Below are positions 9,193 to 17,331 of a stretch of 64,000 nucleotides of DNA, piece after piece; within the stretch, counting starts at the first letter, position 1, and every line of letters begins with the position of its first letter. Below the pieces are notes generated by a model. The model ran no database searches. It was not told the DNA's origin and saw nothing but the letters and a program-made list of their open reading frames with translations. The position numbers and the translations under genes are program-made. Origin of the DNA: Terrilactibacillus laevilacticus (GTDB lineage: Bacteria; Bacillota; Bacilli; Bacillales; Sporolactobacillaceae); contig NZ_VDCY01000008.1 in assembly GCF_006517395.1 (NCBI RefSeq), positions 1-64,000 of the forward strand, in the 5' to 3' direction.

Positions 9193-9999
9193 TTACTCTC
9201 CTATATAACTCTGAAGAAAAGCATTAATATCTTCTAAGGAAAAACCTTTTCTATACAGATAACTTTTTACTTTATATTCCCATTCTTTTCCTTCATAATT
9301 TCTATACTTTTTCATTGCTTTTTGTCCTTGGAAATAAATGGCTTCTTGTTCTAATTTATAATTTGAATAAATGACATCTTGTAGGACTTCTTTGATGATT
9401 GAATGTGAATAGCCTCTCTGCATTAACTTTTGAGTTAACTTATTTTTATATTCTTTAGCCGAATGTCGCTTAGACCCTTGATTCGCTTTTTTTTCAATAT
9501 AGGATCTTGCATTTTTTATCTGATCAGATCTGGAATAGGCCTGAATACTTTGTTCGACAATCTCTTGAGAAATGCCCAGTTTATCGAGTTCTCTTTTAAT
9601 CAACTCAGGACCTTTATTCGATAATTGGATTCGATTTTTGATGAACATATCGGCAAAGGCTTGATCATTAAGTACGTTTTCTTTTGTTAAACGTTTAATA
9701 GCGGACTCTATTTGGTGTGTTTCGAACATTTTCTTGTAAAGATAATCTCGAGTTTCTTGCGTTGATCTCATTCTAAACGACAAATAATAAATTGCTGCGT
9801 GATAGCATTTTATATCTTGCTGGGCGTGTTTTAATTGTTCTAACATTTGTAATGAAAGCTGCATCCCTTTTCTCAATGCAAAACGTACAAGAACATCTTC
9901 ATGAACAAGAATAGTGTCTGATTCAGAATCGTTTTTTATGTCAACTTTATAAACGCCTTTTTCATTTTCTTCGTATTCGATTTTATTAACACTATACAT
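9193..9999 (-). CDS. recX: Regulatory protein RecX
   Basis: RecX modulates RecA filaments. The protein is 268 aa, all-helical and rich in Lys/Glu, with the three-helix repeats typical of RecX (YLSFRMRSTQETRDYLYKK, NDQAFADMFIKNRIQLSNKG, YKNKLTQKLMQRGYSHSIIK). Several ATGs cluster at the 5' end. The one at 9999 is six bases after AGGTG and is preferred to 10008. The neighbourhood (mutY, yfhP, yfhD) is that of B. subtilis yfhG/recX. Confidence 0.92.
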   Translation of the reverse strand: MYSVNKIEYEENEKGVYKVDIKNDSESDTILVHEDVLVRFALRKGMQLSLQMLEQLKHAQQDIKCYHAAIYYLSFRMRSTQETRDYLYKKMFETHQIESAIKRLTKENVLNDQAFADMFIKNRIQLSNKGPELIKRELDKLGISQEIVEQSIQAYSRSDQIKNARSYIEKKANQGSKRHSAKEYKNKLTQKLMQRGYSHSIIKEVLQDVIYSNYKLEQEAIYFQGQKAMKKYRNYEGKEWEYKVKSYLYRKGFSLEDINAFLQSYIGE

Positions 10000-10154
10000 A
10001 AGCATCACCTATTCTTTATGATACCATGTATTCAATTTTTATTTTATTAACAGGAAGTATTTTTTTCCTATTATAAATGACTTTAGGTTACGCACATACT
10101 AATCCTGTCTCCAAAATCTTGAGACCATATTAATCGAGAAAGCAGGGATCAGGA

Positions 10155-10310
10155 ATGCCAAAAAGAGATCCAAAATCATTACCTACTTCAAGAGCCGAAG
10201 ATGTGGAATTTTCTCAAGAGTTAGCAGATCGAGATGACATGGAAGCACAACGTCGTGCGAAAGAAGCGGATAGCCGTTCTGAAGGAAAATATCACGATTT
10301 CAACCGTTAA
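10155..10310 (+). CDS. yfhD: YfhD family small protein
   Basis: A 51-aa hydrophilic protein, MPKRDPKSLPTSRAEDVEFS at the start and ending EGKYHDFNR, recognisable as the YfhD family of Bacillales. It is highly charged, with no membrane segment; the function is unknown. It lies divergent to recX, in line with the yfhD-recX neighbourhood of B. subtilis. An AGGA motif just before the ATG is a weak ribosome binding site, with CAGGGATCAGGA as the best candidate. Confidence 0.85.
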   Translation: MPKRDPKSLPTSRAEDVEFSQELADRDDMEAQRRAKEADSRSEGKYHDFNR

Positions 10311-10430
10311 TTTCAATTAGAAAAAATTGAAAACAAAACACAAAAGCAAACCTGAATATTTAAGGTCGTTAAGCTAAAAATAATACAGCGAGACTCCTCG
10401 CTCAATCTAAATAGAAAGAAGTGTTTCGTG

Positions 10431-10595
10431 ATGGGTAATAAATATAAAACAAATAATAAAGCTTATAATCCAGGAGATCCAGCCAAGGGAAAACCTTTAG
10501 ATACAGAATTTGCTAAGGGATTAGATGAACACACGGTTGAAGAACAAGAACGTTCTAAAGAAACTGGTAGCAGTGCTAAGGGTTCGTTTAAGTAA
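10431..10595 (+). CDS. Small charged protein of unknown function
   Basis: A 54-aa protein, MGNKYKTNNKAYNPGDPAKG at the start and ending GSSAKGSFK. It is Lys/Glu/Gly-rich, has no cysteine and no hydrophobic stretch, and is probably disordered. The composition recalls minor acid-soluble spore proteins, but I do not recognise a family. A real gene is supported by its compact frame, the intrinsic terminator directly after it, and its position next to yfhD in a sporulation-rich neighbourhood. The ribosome binding site is weak (AGAAAGAAGTG). Confidence 0.65.
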   Translation: MGNKYKTNNKAYNPGDPAKGKPLDTEFAKGLDEHTVEEQERSKETGSSAKGSFK

Positions 10596-10608
10596 ACATT
10601 AATCTTAT

Positions 10609-10643
10609 TAAAGCAACACCAATACGGTGTTGCTTTACTTTTT
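10609..10643 (+). terminator. Rho-independent terminator
   Basis: AAAGCAACACC/GGTGTTGCTTT stem followed by ACTTTTT, 14 bases after the stop of the small gene. Confidence 0.88.
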
Positions 10644-10695
10644 CTCTCTAAAATTTCGACAGTATTTCCCGGAAAATAGGAAAATGTTAACTTAA

Positions 10696-10798
10696 TGTGG
10701 ATAATGTGAATAAATCGTGATCTTTCTTTGATTCAGGTGATTTTTATGTGAATAAAATAGTGGATAAGTTGCCCACAACCTGTGGATTATGTGCATAA
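10696..10798 (+). promoter_or_regulatory. Cluster of six DnaA-box-like 9-mers
   Basis: Six 9-mers in the same orientation match TGTGGATAA (complement of TTATCCACA) with at most one mismatch. They are TGTGGATAA at 10696, TGTGAATAA at 10705 and 10747, AGTGGATAA at 10759, TGTGGATTA at 10781 and TGTGCATAA at 10790. Pairs are spaced by 9 or 12 bp. No dnaA, dnaN or AT-rich unwinding element is nearby, so this looks like an off-origin DnaA-binding cluster. It lies in the 3' intergenic space between the small gene at 10431 and pdaA, both of which end here. Confidence 0.7.
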
Positions 10799-10830
10799 CT
10801 TAACAATAAAGGGTAAAACGTCACGTCAAA

Positions 10831-10860
10831 AGAATCTATACCAAAAAAGGTATAGATTCT
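10831..10860 (-). terminator. Rho-independent terminator of pdaA
   Basis: Perfect AGAATCTATACC/GGTATAGATTCT stem with a six-base loop, immediately 3' of pdaA; a short T-run follows on the minus strand. Confidence 0.75.
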
Positions 10861-10874
10861 AGTTGTAAGTTTTT

Positions 10875-11651
10875 TTATCTAAAATATTTTGGCAATGTTT
10901 TTTGAGCCATTAGGTCATCTAGACTCTTAAATTGATAACCCTGTTTTTTTAGAGAATCAATCACACGTCCAAGTGCCTCTGCATTGTCTTTGGAAACGGT
11001 ATGCAGAAGTAAAATGGCTCCCGGGTGCATGCGTTTCATAATATGATCATAAGCATAATCTGCTCCTTTTTGATCATCTCTAACCCAGTCTTTATAGGCG
11101 GCAGACCAAAATACGGTTGTATAGCCTTCTTCTTTATCTAATTTAAGTGCACGTTCACTAAACGTTCCTCTTGGCGGTCTTACATAATTCATCATGGTGT
11201 CACCCGTAAGTTCCGTATAGGCCATTTTTAGTTTTTCTAATTCAATTTTGGCCTTCTCATCATTAATTTTTGACAAGTCGGGGTGACTCCATGAATGATT
11301 TCCAACAATATGTCCTTCTTTATACATTCTCTTAACAAGTTTCGGTTGGTCCATGATGTAATGGCCTGTAATAAAAAATGCAGCTGGGACGTGTTTTTGT
11401 TTTAATACATCAAGTATTTTCCCTGTATAACCCGCTTCATAACCGTTATCAAAGGTTAAGTAGATCACCTTTTTGTTTGTTTCACCAATAAAGATACCAT
11501 CGTATTTATTCAATAAAGCAGCATATTCAGGTTCCGTTGTGGCAGGTTTGTGATTGGCACTTGGTTTGAAATACCAATCCTGTCCATGACTTATTGTTGG
11601 TGAAAACAATAAAAAGACCAGAACCATGAGTATAGTATATTTCTTCATCAA
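10875..11651 (-). CDS. pdaA: Peptidoglycan N-acetylmuramic acid deacetylase PdaA
   Basis: PdaA deacetylates muramic acid during spore cortex synthesis, a step needed to make muramic delta-lactam and for germination. The protein is 258 aa with an N-terminal signal peptide (KKYTILMVLVFLLFSPTISHG). The NodB polysaccharide deacetylase motifs are present: TFDNGYE (motif 1; PdaA has N in place of the second Asp), HSWSHPDL (metal His), RPPRGTFSE, and LLLHTVSKDNAEAL near the end. These match PdaA rather than PgdA. The next gene upstream is yfjT, as in B. subtilis (pdaA = yfjS). Expected expression is in the forespore; no clear sigma-G promoter was identified. Confidence 0.94.
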   Translation of the reverse strand: MMKKYTILMVLVFLLFSPTISHGQDWYFKPSANHKPATTEPEYAALLNKYDGIFIGETNKKVIYLTFDNGYEAGYTGKILDVLKQKHVPAAFFITGHYIMDQPKLVKRMYKEGHIVGNHSWSHPDLSKINDEKAKIELEKLKMAYTELTGDTMMNYVRPPRGTFSERALKLDKEEGYTTVFWSAAYKDWVRDDQKGADYAYDHIMKRMHPGAILLLHTVSKDNAEALGRVIDSLKKQGYQFKSLDDLMAQKTLPKYFR

Positions 11652-11716
11652 TTCCTTTGGCCTCCCTTTTTACATAGGGTGACCCTTAAATCAGAGATTT
11701 ATGTAAAGGTGAATTT

Positions 11717-11905
11717 TTATTTCCATTCATCTTGAAATGTGCTGACTTTTAGACTTAAATCATCTAACATTTGTTTAATATTTTTCAAATCCTGTTCACC
11801 CGCGTTCTCCATATCTAATGATTCAACTACAGACAATAACAGCTTAACTCTTGATACAATATAGGTATGTTGTTTAGTTTTATTGTGAGACGCTCTTCCC
11901 AACAT
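11717..11905 (-). CDS. yfjT: SE1561 family small protein (YfjT-like)
   Basis: A 62-aa helical protein ending in ESLDMENAGEQDLKNIKQML and DDLSLKVSTFQDEW. This pattern (LDSxxPEDxDLxDIxxxxxMLDDLexK) is that of the SE1561/YfjT family. The ATG follows GGAGGGGATT, a strong ribosome binding site. Immediately upstream of pdaA, as in B. subtilis. Function unknown; probably soluble with a coiled-coil second half. Confidence 0.75.
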   Translation of the reverse strand: MLGRASHNKTKQHTYIVSRVKLLLSVVESLDMENAGEQDLKNIKQMLDDLSLKVSTFQDEWK

Positions 11906-12057
11906 AATCCCCTCCGTTTCTATTCAACCTTACCATGTTAAAAGAATGAAAATCTATATTTTTGTCCAGGATTAAGACGCCATGGAAAAATAAAGAAAGG
12001 ACCAGCGCAGACAGAGGCCAAGCCCGCAAATTTTTATTCTTTCTTAAAGTAGCGTTT

Positions 12058-12087
12058 TAAAAAACGAGTACTCATTTGAGCACTCGT
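12058..12087 (-). terminator. Rho-independent terminator of yfkD
   Basis: ACGAGTGCTC/GAGTACTCGT stem followed by TTTTTTAAAA on the minus strand, eight bases past the yfkD stop. Confidence 0.82.
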
Positions 12088-12095
12088 ACCTACAA

Positions 12096-12881
12096 TTAAT
12101 TTGAAACGTACCTTAAAGATACATGATCTTGAATTGGAATCCAAGCACCTATGCCTTGTTGTTCAACATTTTTTACTTCGATCCATTTCTTGCCACCTTT
12201 TAGTACTAGAAAGACTTCTCCATAGAATATGGTCCCTTTTTCATTAACAGCTGGGACATATCCGTAAAGATGAGCCATTTTCTTAGGTTGGACATGATAT
12301 AAACGATCAATCTTTGTTCCCTTTCCAACCACCGTTGAAAAGGCTAATGGAAGATCGGTTTTTTTAGCAGCATTTGTCATCATTAAGCCCTTTACCCCTT
12401 CTTGATTCGGAACTTTTGCAGTCAATCCTCCCGTTACTTTCACATTCGATTCCTGAGTATATTTAAATTCTTGCTGTCCTTCACTTCCTCTGGCGTCAAG
12501 CGACGAATCGTTTATTTTTTTATATTCCCAGTTAATCGACACCTTACTCGATTTATAGGACAAGGCCCATTTGCCTAAATAAATGTGAGCATGATAACCG
12601 ATAGAGAATTTCGACGGATGAATTGTAGACTCATTTAAATACTTTATTAACATAGGGTTTTCAATTTTAACTTTGGAAGTTTTTAATAATCCTTTAGTTA
12701 ATGGACTTGGCTGAAGTTCAGGTGCCGATTGGTCCGGATTTGGATACGTATTTTCTTTTGATATATCAACCGCGAAATTTGGTGTTTGAAAGTTTTGCTG
12801 CTTTGGATGATGTCCTTCTTTCGCAAGTGTAGCCGGTGTAAAAAGTAAACATAGCCCGAGCGCTAATATCAACTGTTTCAA
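12096..12881 (-). CDS. yfkD: YfkD-like secreted protein
   Basis: A 261-aa protein with a cleavable signal peptide (MKQLILALGLCLLFTPATLA). The mature part matches the YfkD family, mainly beta-structure, with the region from SKFSIGYHAHIYLGKWALSY to the end typical. No catalytic motif is evident; it is probably extracellular or wall-associated, of unknown function. Its position near pdaA-yfjT fits the B. subtilis yfj/yfk gene order. A GGAGG-type ribosome binding site (AAAAGGAGG) precedes the ATG. Confidence 0.82.
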   Translation of the reverse strand: MKQLILALGLCLLFTPATLAKEGHHPKQQNFQTPNFAVDISKENTYPNPDQSAPELQPSPLTKGLLKTSKVKIENPMLIKYLNESTIHPSKFSIGYHAHIYLGKWALSYKSSKVSINWEYKKINDSSLDARGSEGQQEFKYTQESNVKVTGGLTAKVPNQEGVKGLMMTNAAKKTDLPLAFSTVVGKGTKIDRLYHVQPKKMAHLYGYVPAVNEKGTIFYGEVFLVLKGGKKWIEVKNVEQQGIGAWIPIQDHVSLRYVSN

Positions 12882-13020
12882 GTTGTTGACCTCCTTTTTT
12901 CTTTATTTTTTTCTGATTAAAGTTAAATTATCCAAAAAACGATGAAGAGCTTACCGTCAGTCAATTGATTTCATAAATACAGAGCCTGAACAAAAATTGA
13001 AGACGATATTTAAAATAGTC

Positions 13021-13063
13021 AAAAAAAAACAGCAAAACGCATATAAATACGTGTTTGCTGCTT
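13021..13063 (-). terminator. Rho-independent terminator of mtnE
   Basis: CAGCAAACACG/CGTTTTGCTG-type stem followed on the minus strand by a run of nine T residues. It lies 3' of the aminotransferase gene. Confidence 0.85.
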
Positions 13064-13083
13064 TATTGATATTGACGCCTACG

Positions 13084-14268
13084 TTATTTAACTGGTTTTT
13101 TAAAAAGATGAAGGGCACCGATCCGCTTAGCTGCTTCGACAAGACGGTCAGGTTCATTTAATAACCCGACACGAACATAACCTTCACCCATCTTTCCAAA
13201 TCCAATACCTGGCGCTACCATGACGTGGGCTTTTTCAAGAAGTAAATCTGCAAAGGATTCTGAAGTAAACCCTTCTGGAACAGGAAGCCAAACAAAGAAT
13301 GAACCTTTAGGTGCCTCTGCTTTCCAACCAATTTCATGTATGGCATCCATAAATGCATTCCGTCTTGTTTCATAACGTGCCACTAATTCATCGACACAGT
13401 CTTGTGGTCCAAGAAGAGCTTCAGCGCTGGCCTTTTGAATGGCGCCGAACAGACTTACGTAATAATGATCTTGTACTAAGTTAAGTGCTTTTATCACACT
13501 TTTATTTCCTAAAGCAAATCCAACACGCCATCCAGCCATATTGTATGTTTTGGATAAGGTATACATTTCAACCCCGACTTCTTTCGCACCTTTAGTTTGT
13601 AAAAAACTACGTGGTTTTTCTCCATCAAAACCAATTGCACCGTACGCAAAATCATGCACTACACAAATTTTTCTAGCTTTGGCTACTTCAATGGTTTGTT
13701 CAAAAAATTCATTAGATGCAGTAGCCGATGTCGGGTTATTTGGATAATTCAAAAACATTAATTTCGCTTTGTTAAGAATGTCATCTGATAGTTGACCGTA
13801 ATCCGGAAGAAAAGCATTTTTTTCTAGAAGAGGCATGAACTCAATATTTACATTTGCCATCGCCATACCAGATAAATAATCTGGATAGCCTGGATCAGGC
13901 ATCAATACTGTTTCTCCTGGGTTAAGTAAACATTGCGTAATTTCTACGAGCCCAGTTTTCGATCCAAATAATATTGCCACTTCAGATTTTGGATCAATAT
14001 CAACATCATACTCTCTTTTGTAGAATGTGCTTATGGCTTGTTTAAGAAATGAAAAACCTTGAAAAGGAGAATATTTGTGGTATTCAGGGTTTCCAGCTGA
14101 TCCTTTTAACGCTTCGACGATATGATCTGGTGTAGGTTGATCAGGGTTCCCTTGACCTAAATTTATGACATCGTGACCTTCAGCTATTACACGATTGACT
14201 TTTTGGACAAGCCCTGCAAAAAATTGCTTAGGTAACCGATTAAGAGCATCTGACTGAGGAAAATCCAA
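13084..14268 (-). CDS. mtnE: Methionine salvage transaminase MtnE (YkrV)
   Basis: A fold-type I PLP aminotransferase that makes methionine from 4-methylthio-2-oxobutyrate, the last step of the methionine salvage pathway. Family signatures are RLPKQFFAGLVQKVNRV, INLGQGNPDQPTPDHI, NYPNNPTSA, YTLSKTYNMAGWRVGFALGN (PLP lysine) and GEGYVRVGLL. The TTG start at 14268 follows GGTGA by eight bases and gives 394 aa beginning MDFPQSDALNRLPKQF, which lines up with B. subtilis MtnE. The open frame upstream to 14373 is therefore probably not translated. It is divergent from mtnU, its usual partner. No S-box riboswitch was recognised in the 213-bp intergenic region. Confidence 0.92.
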   Translation of the reverse strand: MDFPQSDALNRLPKQFFAGLVQKVNRVIAEGHDVINLGQGNPDQPTPDHIVEALKGSAGNPEYHKYSPFQGFSFLKQAISTFYKREYDVDIDPKSEVAILFGSKTGLVEITQCLLNPGETVLMPDPGYPDYLSGMAMANVNIEFMPLLEKNAFLPDYGQLSDDILNKAKLMFLNYPNNPTSATASNEFFEQTIEVAKARKICVVHDFAYGAIGFDGEKPRSFLQTKGAKEVGVEMYTLSKTYNMAGWRVGFALGNKSVIKALNLVQDHYYVSLFGAIQKASAEALLGPQDCVDELVARYETRRNAFMDAIHEIGWKAEAPKGSFFVWLPVPEGFTSESFADLLLEKAHVMVAPGIGFGKMGEGYVRVGLLNEPDRLVEAAKRIGALHLFKKPVK

Positions 14269-14481
14269 ATTACATTCACCGCTTTCATAGAATAATGAAG
14301 AAGACAATAATTCCGATTGATTAAGTCCTATTTTATCGTATAAACTGTCAAAAATCATCCTATCTTTGTACAATTGAAAATATTATTAAGTAAGAATCAT
14401 ATATCTCGTTTCAAAAAAACATTATAATACCTTTATAAGTACAGTAAAAACTCAGTTTCTTAAAGGAGAGAGATATTTTTT

Positions 14482-15258
14482 ATGAAATGTTCACTTATCC
14501 AGTATGATATTGTCTTTGGAGACCCGAAAGCAAATTTTAATAAAGTTCATTCTTTAATCGACAAGGCTATGGCTGATAAACCGGATGTGATCATTCTTCC
14601 TGAACTTTGGACAACAGCTTATGATCTAGAACGTTTAGATGAAATTGCAGATCCTGATGCTAAAGAGACAAGTGATTTCATAAGTTCCTTATCTAAAAAA
14701 TACGATGTTAATATTATTGCAGGATCAATCGCTAAGAAAAATGATGATAATGTGACAAATACACAACTTGTTTTTAACCGACAAGGTGATTTAGTCAGCG
14801 ATTATGATAAAGTCCATTTATTTCGTTTAATGGATGAAGAAAAATTCCTTGCCGCAGGTCAAAAAGAAGGCCATTTCAACCTTGATGGCACCCCATGTGC
14901 AGGCTTTATTTGCTATGACATTCGCTTCACGGAGTGGTTAAGAAAACATGTCATTAATGGAGCTAAAGTACTCTTTGTCTCTGCTGAATGGCCTAATCCT
15001 CGTTTAGATCATTGGCGTACACTGCTCATCTGTCGGGCTATTGAAAATCAGGCTTATGTTGTCGCATGCAACCGTACGGGAAAAGATCCAAATAATACTT
15101 TTTTTGGACACTCCCTCATCATTAATCCGTGGGGTGAAATTATTGCTGAAGGCGGCGAAGATGAATCAATTGTCACAGGCGATATTGACCTCAAAGAATT
15201 AGATCAAATTCGTACTCGTATTCCCGTATTTGAAGATAGAAGACCCGAACTTTATTAA
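14482..15258 (+). CDS. mtnU: Carbon-nitrogen hydrolase, omega-amidase MtnU (YkrU)
   Basis: A 258-aa nitrilase-superfamily enzyme with the Glu-Lys-Cys triad: E in LPELWTTAYDL, K in DYDKVHLFRL and C in AGFICYDIRF. It fits the omega-amidase branch, which hydrolyses the 2-oxoglutaramate (or keto-acid amide) left when glutamine is the amino donor for MtnE. The divergent pairing with mtnE supports this. The start follows AAAGGAGAG. An intrinsic terminator lies about 220 bp downstream, after an inserted MITE copy. Confidence 0.9.
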   Translation: MKCSLIQYDIVFGDPKANFNKVHSLIDKAMADKPDVIILPELWTTAYDLERLDEIADPDAKETSDFISSLSKKYDVNIIAGSIAKKNDDNVTNTQLVFNRQGDLVSDYDKVHLFRLMDEEKFLAAGQKEGHFNLDGTPCAGFICYDIRFTEWLRKHVINGAKVLFVSAEWPNPRLDHWRTLLICRAIENQAYVVACNRTGKDPNNTFFGHSLIINPWGEIIAEGGEDESIVTGDIDLKELDQIRTRIPVFEDRRPELY

Positions 15259-15286
15259 AAGGATAATCAGGTAAGTACTTTATAAG

Positions 15287-15440
15287 TGTGTGTTCAAAAA
15301 GGTGACAAATTAGAAGCAAGAAGATCAAGGCGGCGCTGTTTTGAGGACCGGAATGTAGGTATTTACTACATGAGGACCGGAAAAACAAGCGGGCGCCGAG
15401 GATTCGTAGCTTATCATTTGGTGACTTTTTGAACAACCTC
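15287..15440 (+). mobile_element. MITE-like repeat, short form (copy 2)
   Basis: A 154-bp copy with a perfect 6-bp target duplication, TATAAG on both sides. Starts TGTGTGTTCAAAAAGG and ends GACTTTTTGAACAACCTC. The interior is the short form: GGCGGCGCTGTTTTGAGGAC faces CCGGAAAAACAAGCGGGCGC as imperfect arms around a CTACAT loop. It was inserted between mtnU and its terminator. Confidence 0.93.
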
Positions 15441-15475
15441 TATAAGTACTTTATATGAATTCATAATCATTAGAT

Positions 15476-15507
15476 AAGCCTAGCAGGCATTGCTAGGCTT
15501 TCTTTTT
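15476..15507 (+). terminator. Rho-independent terminator
   Basis: AAGCCTAGCA/TGCTAGGCTT stem followed by TCTTTTTC. Probably the original mtnU terminator. Confidence 0.85.
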
Positions 15508-15515
15508 CATGTATT

Positions 15516-15893
15516 TCATACAAGTTCATATGTTTCTACTACTTCAATTTGTTTTTCTACAGATTGAACCATCGAACAATATTTCCTTGTCAAGGCCAAT
15601 ATTCGGTCCATCTTGCCTTCTAAATTATCACCTTTAATGAGAAAATGAAGATGTACTTTTTCAATTTTCTTAGGTTCCTCTACTTCTCTCGTGACGTCTG
15701 CTTGAATCGTTATATCTTCTATCTTTAATTTCTTTTTCAAAAATATCTTTCGCATCACTGAGGCACTGCATCCTGCTAATGACGCAATCATGAGCTGATA
15801 AGGCCGAAAACCATATGATTCATCACCTGAAATAACCAATTCACCATATCCTGTCTCTGTCTTAATTCCATTTTCCGTTATTTTAAACTCCAT
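15516..15893 (-). CDS. OsmC family protein
   Basis: A 125-aa OsmC/Ohr-superfamily protein. The first conserved cysteine is in LMIASLAGCSASVM and the second in LALTRKYCSMVQSV. In this superfamily these cysteines reduce organic hydroperoxides. The sequence is closer to the short YhfA/OsmC-like branch than to Ohr, so the substrate is uncertain. It is convergent with mtnU. Length is normal for the group. Confidence 0.85.
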   Translation of the reverse strand: MEFKITENGIKTETGYGELVISGDESYGFRPYQLMIASLAGCSASVMRKIFLKKKLKIEDITIQADVTREVEEPKKIEKVHLHFLIKGDNLEGKMDRILALTRKYCSMVQSVEKQIEVVETYELV

Positions 15894-16060
15894 CTATATC
15901 ACCTTTCCAAGATAGACCTTCATCTTTACTAGCTGCTTTTCAATCATTTTATTTGTATAATAATATAGGAATTTAAATCAAGTTTTATGCTCATCATCTA
16001 TTTCAAAACCAATTAAACAAGGAGAATCGTTGACAACAGACGCTTAAAATTGCATTCAAG

Positions 16061-17290
16061 TTGTCACGAAAATACAACATGACGCATACATCATCTTATC
16101 GATTATTTCGTTTTATTCTACTCATTGGATCAGTCTTTATCTCAGGCATGTCACAAGGCATGCTCATGACCACCCTTTCCATTTTATTGGAGAAGCAGGG
16201 CTTATCATCGGCATTAAATGGATTTAATGCGATGAGTTTATACATTGGTGTACTAATAGCGGCACCACTAATTGAAAAGCCTACAAATAAATATGGATAT
16301 AAGCCAATGCTTCTTTTGGGACTTTTACTTACGCTTGTACCCATTTTTCTCTTTCCAATTTGGTCTTATTTTTGGTTCTGGTTTGCATTAAGACTGATTA
16401 TTGGTCTTGGAGATAATATGTTGCATTTTGCAGCCCAAGTCTGGATTACTGTATCGAGCCCAAAGGAGAAAAAAGGACGAAATATTGCCTTCTACGGCTT
16501 AAGTTATGGACTTGGATTTGCAATTGGTCCACTGATAGCCAGTTCATTAGTTTTTGGTCTTTACTTACCATTCCTTATCGCTGGAATAAGCTGCCTACTC
16601 TTTTTCATACCGATGTTATTTATTGAAAACGACTTTCCCGAGAAATTTGTTCCGAATAAAAAGCATGAGAAAAATTACTTTTACAGGCACAAAAAGATCT
16701 TGTCACTCGCATGGTCTGGCTTAGTAGTCACTTTCACATATGGTTTTCTTGAAGCTTCGTTGAATAGCAATTTTCCTGTGTTTGCCTTACGTCAAGGATT
16801 GAATCTAAGCGATATTTCCATCATATTGCCAACTTTTGTGTTAGGTAGCTTGCTAACACAAGTGCCACTTGGAAGCATTGGGGATAAAATTGGGAGACGT
16901 ATACTCATACTCATAGTTACTTCCCTTGGTGCTTGTATATTTATCATTAGTGCCATATTCTCCCACTCATTTCTCGCTTTACTTATCACGTTCTTTATTT
17001 CTGGAATGCTCGTGGGTTCATTATTCTCAATGGGAATGACTTATTTAAGCGATATCTTAAAACCTTCTTTCATTCCACTCGCAAACATATTAGCAGGAAT
17101 TAGTTTTAGCTTAGGCAGTATGACTGGGCCGCTCGTTGGAGGTTTTCTTATTAAATATGTTCCAAATGGTAGCTTTCTGTATGGGATTGCTGGAATGATG
17201 ATGATCATTTGCCTATCAATGGTCATATCTGGTAGAACAAAAAATATTGGGAATAATAATTACCTAGACCATATTGACTCAAATCTTTAA
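16061..17290 (+). CDS. MFS transporter
   Basis: A 12-helix major facilitator (409 aa). Motif-A-like sequences are EKPTNKYGYKPMLLLG between helices 2 and 3 and GSIGDKIGRRILILI in the second half. The substrate is unknown; B. subtilis has MFS genes of this type in the yfk region. The start is uncertain. TTG at 16061 and ATG at 16079 both lack a good ribosome binding site, while the only good one (AAGGAG at about 16019) leads to a TTG that meets TAA after five codons. This might be a leader mini-ORF or a small frame lesion. Confidence 0.82.
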   Translation: MSRKYNMTHTSSYRLFRFILLIGSVFISGMSQGMLMTTLSILLEKQGLSSALNGFNAMSLYIGVLIAAPLIEKPTNKYGYKPMLLLGLLLTLVPIFLFPIWSYFWFWFALRLIIGLGDNMLHFAAQVWITVSSPKEKKGRNIAFYGLSYGLGFAIGPLIASSLVFGLYLPFLIAGISCLLFFIPMLFIENDFPEKFVPNKKHEKNYFYRHKKILSLAWSGLVVTFTYGFLEASLNSNFPVFALRQGLNLSDISIILPTFVLGSLLTQVPLGSIGDKIGRRILILIVTSLGACIFIISAIFSHSFLALLITFFISGMLVGSLFSMGMTYLSDILKPSFIPLANILAGISFSLGSMTGPLVGGFLIKYVPNGSFLYGIAGMMMIICLSMVISGRTKNIGNNNYLDHIDSNL

Positions 17291-17331
17291 GTTTGTATCA
17301 CATGTTTATATCATTTATTAAGGAGTGGTTA

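Noticed and set aside
12957-13157. 66-aa minus-strand frame at the end of mtnE
   Set aside because: It overlaps the mtnE 3' end in another frame and spans the mtnE terminator.
14269-14481. S-box (SAM) riboswitch between mtnE and mtnU
   Set aside because: Looked for because B. subtilis mtn genes have one; the conserved helix and GGxxxxATG-type blocks are not present on either strand.
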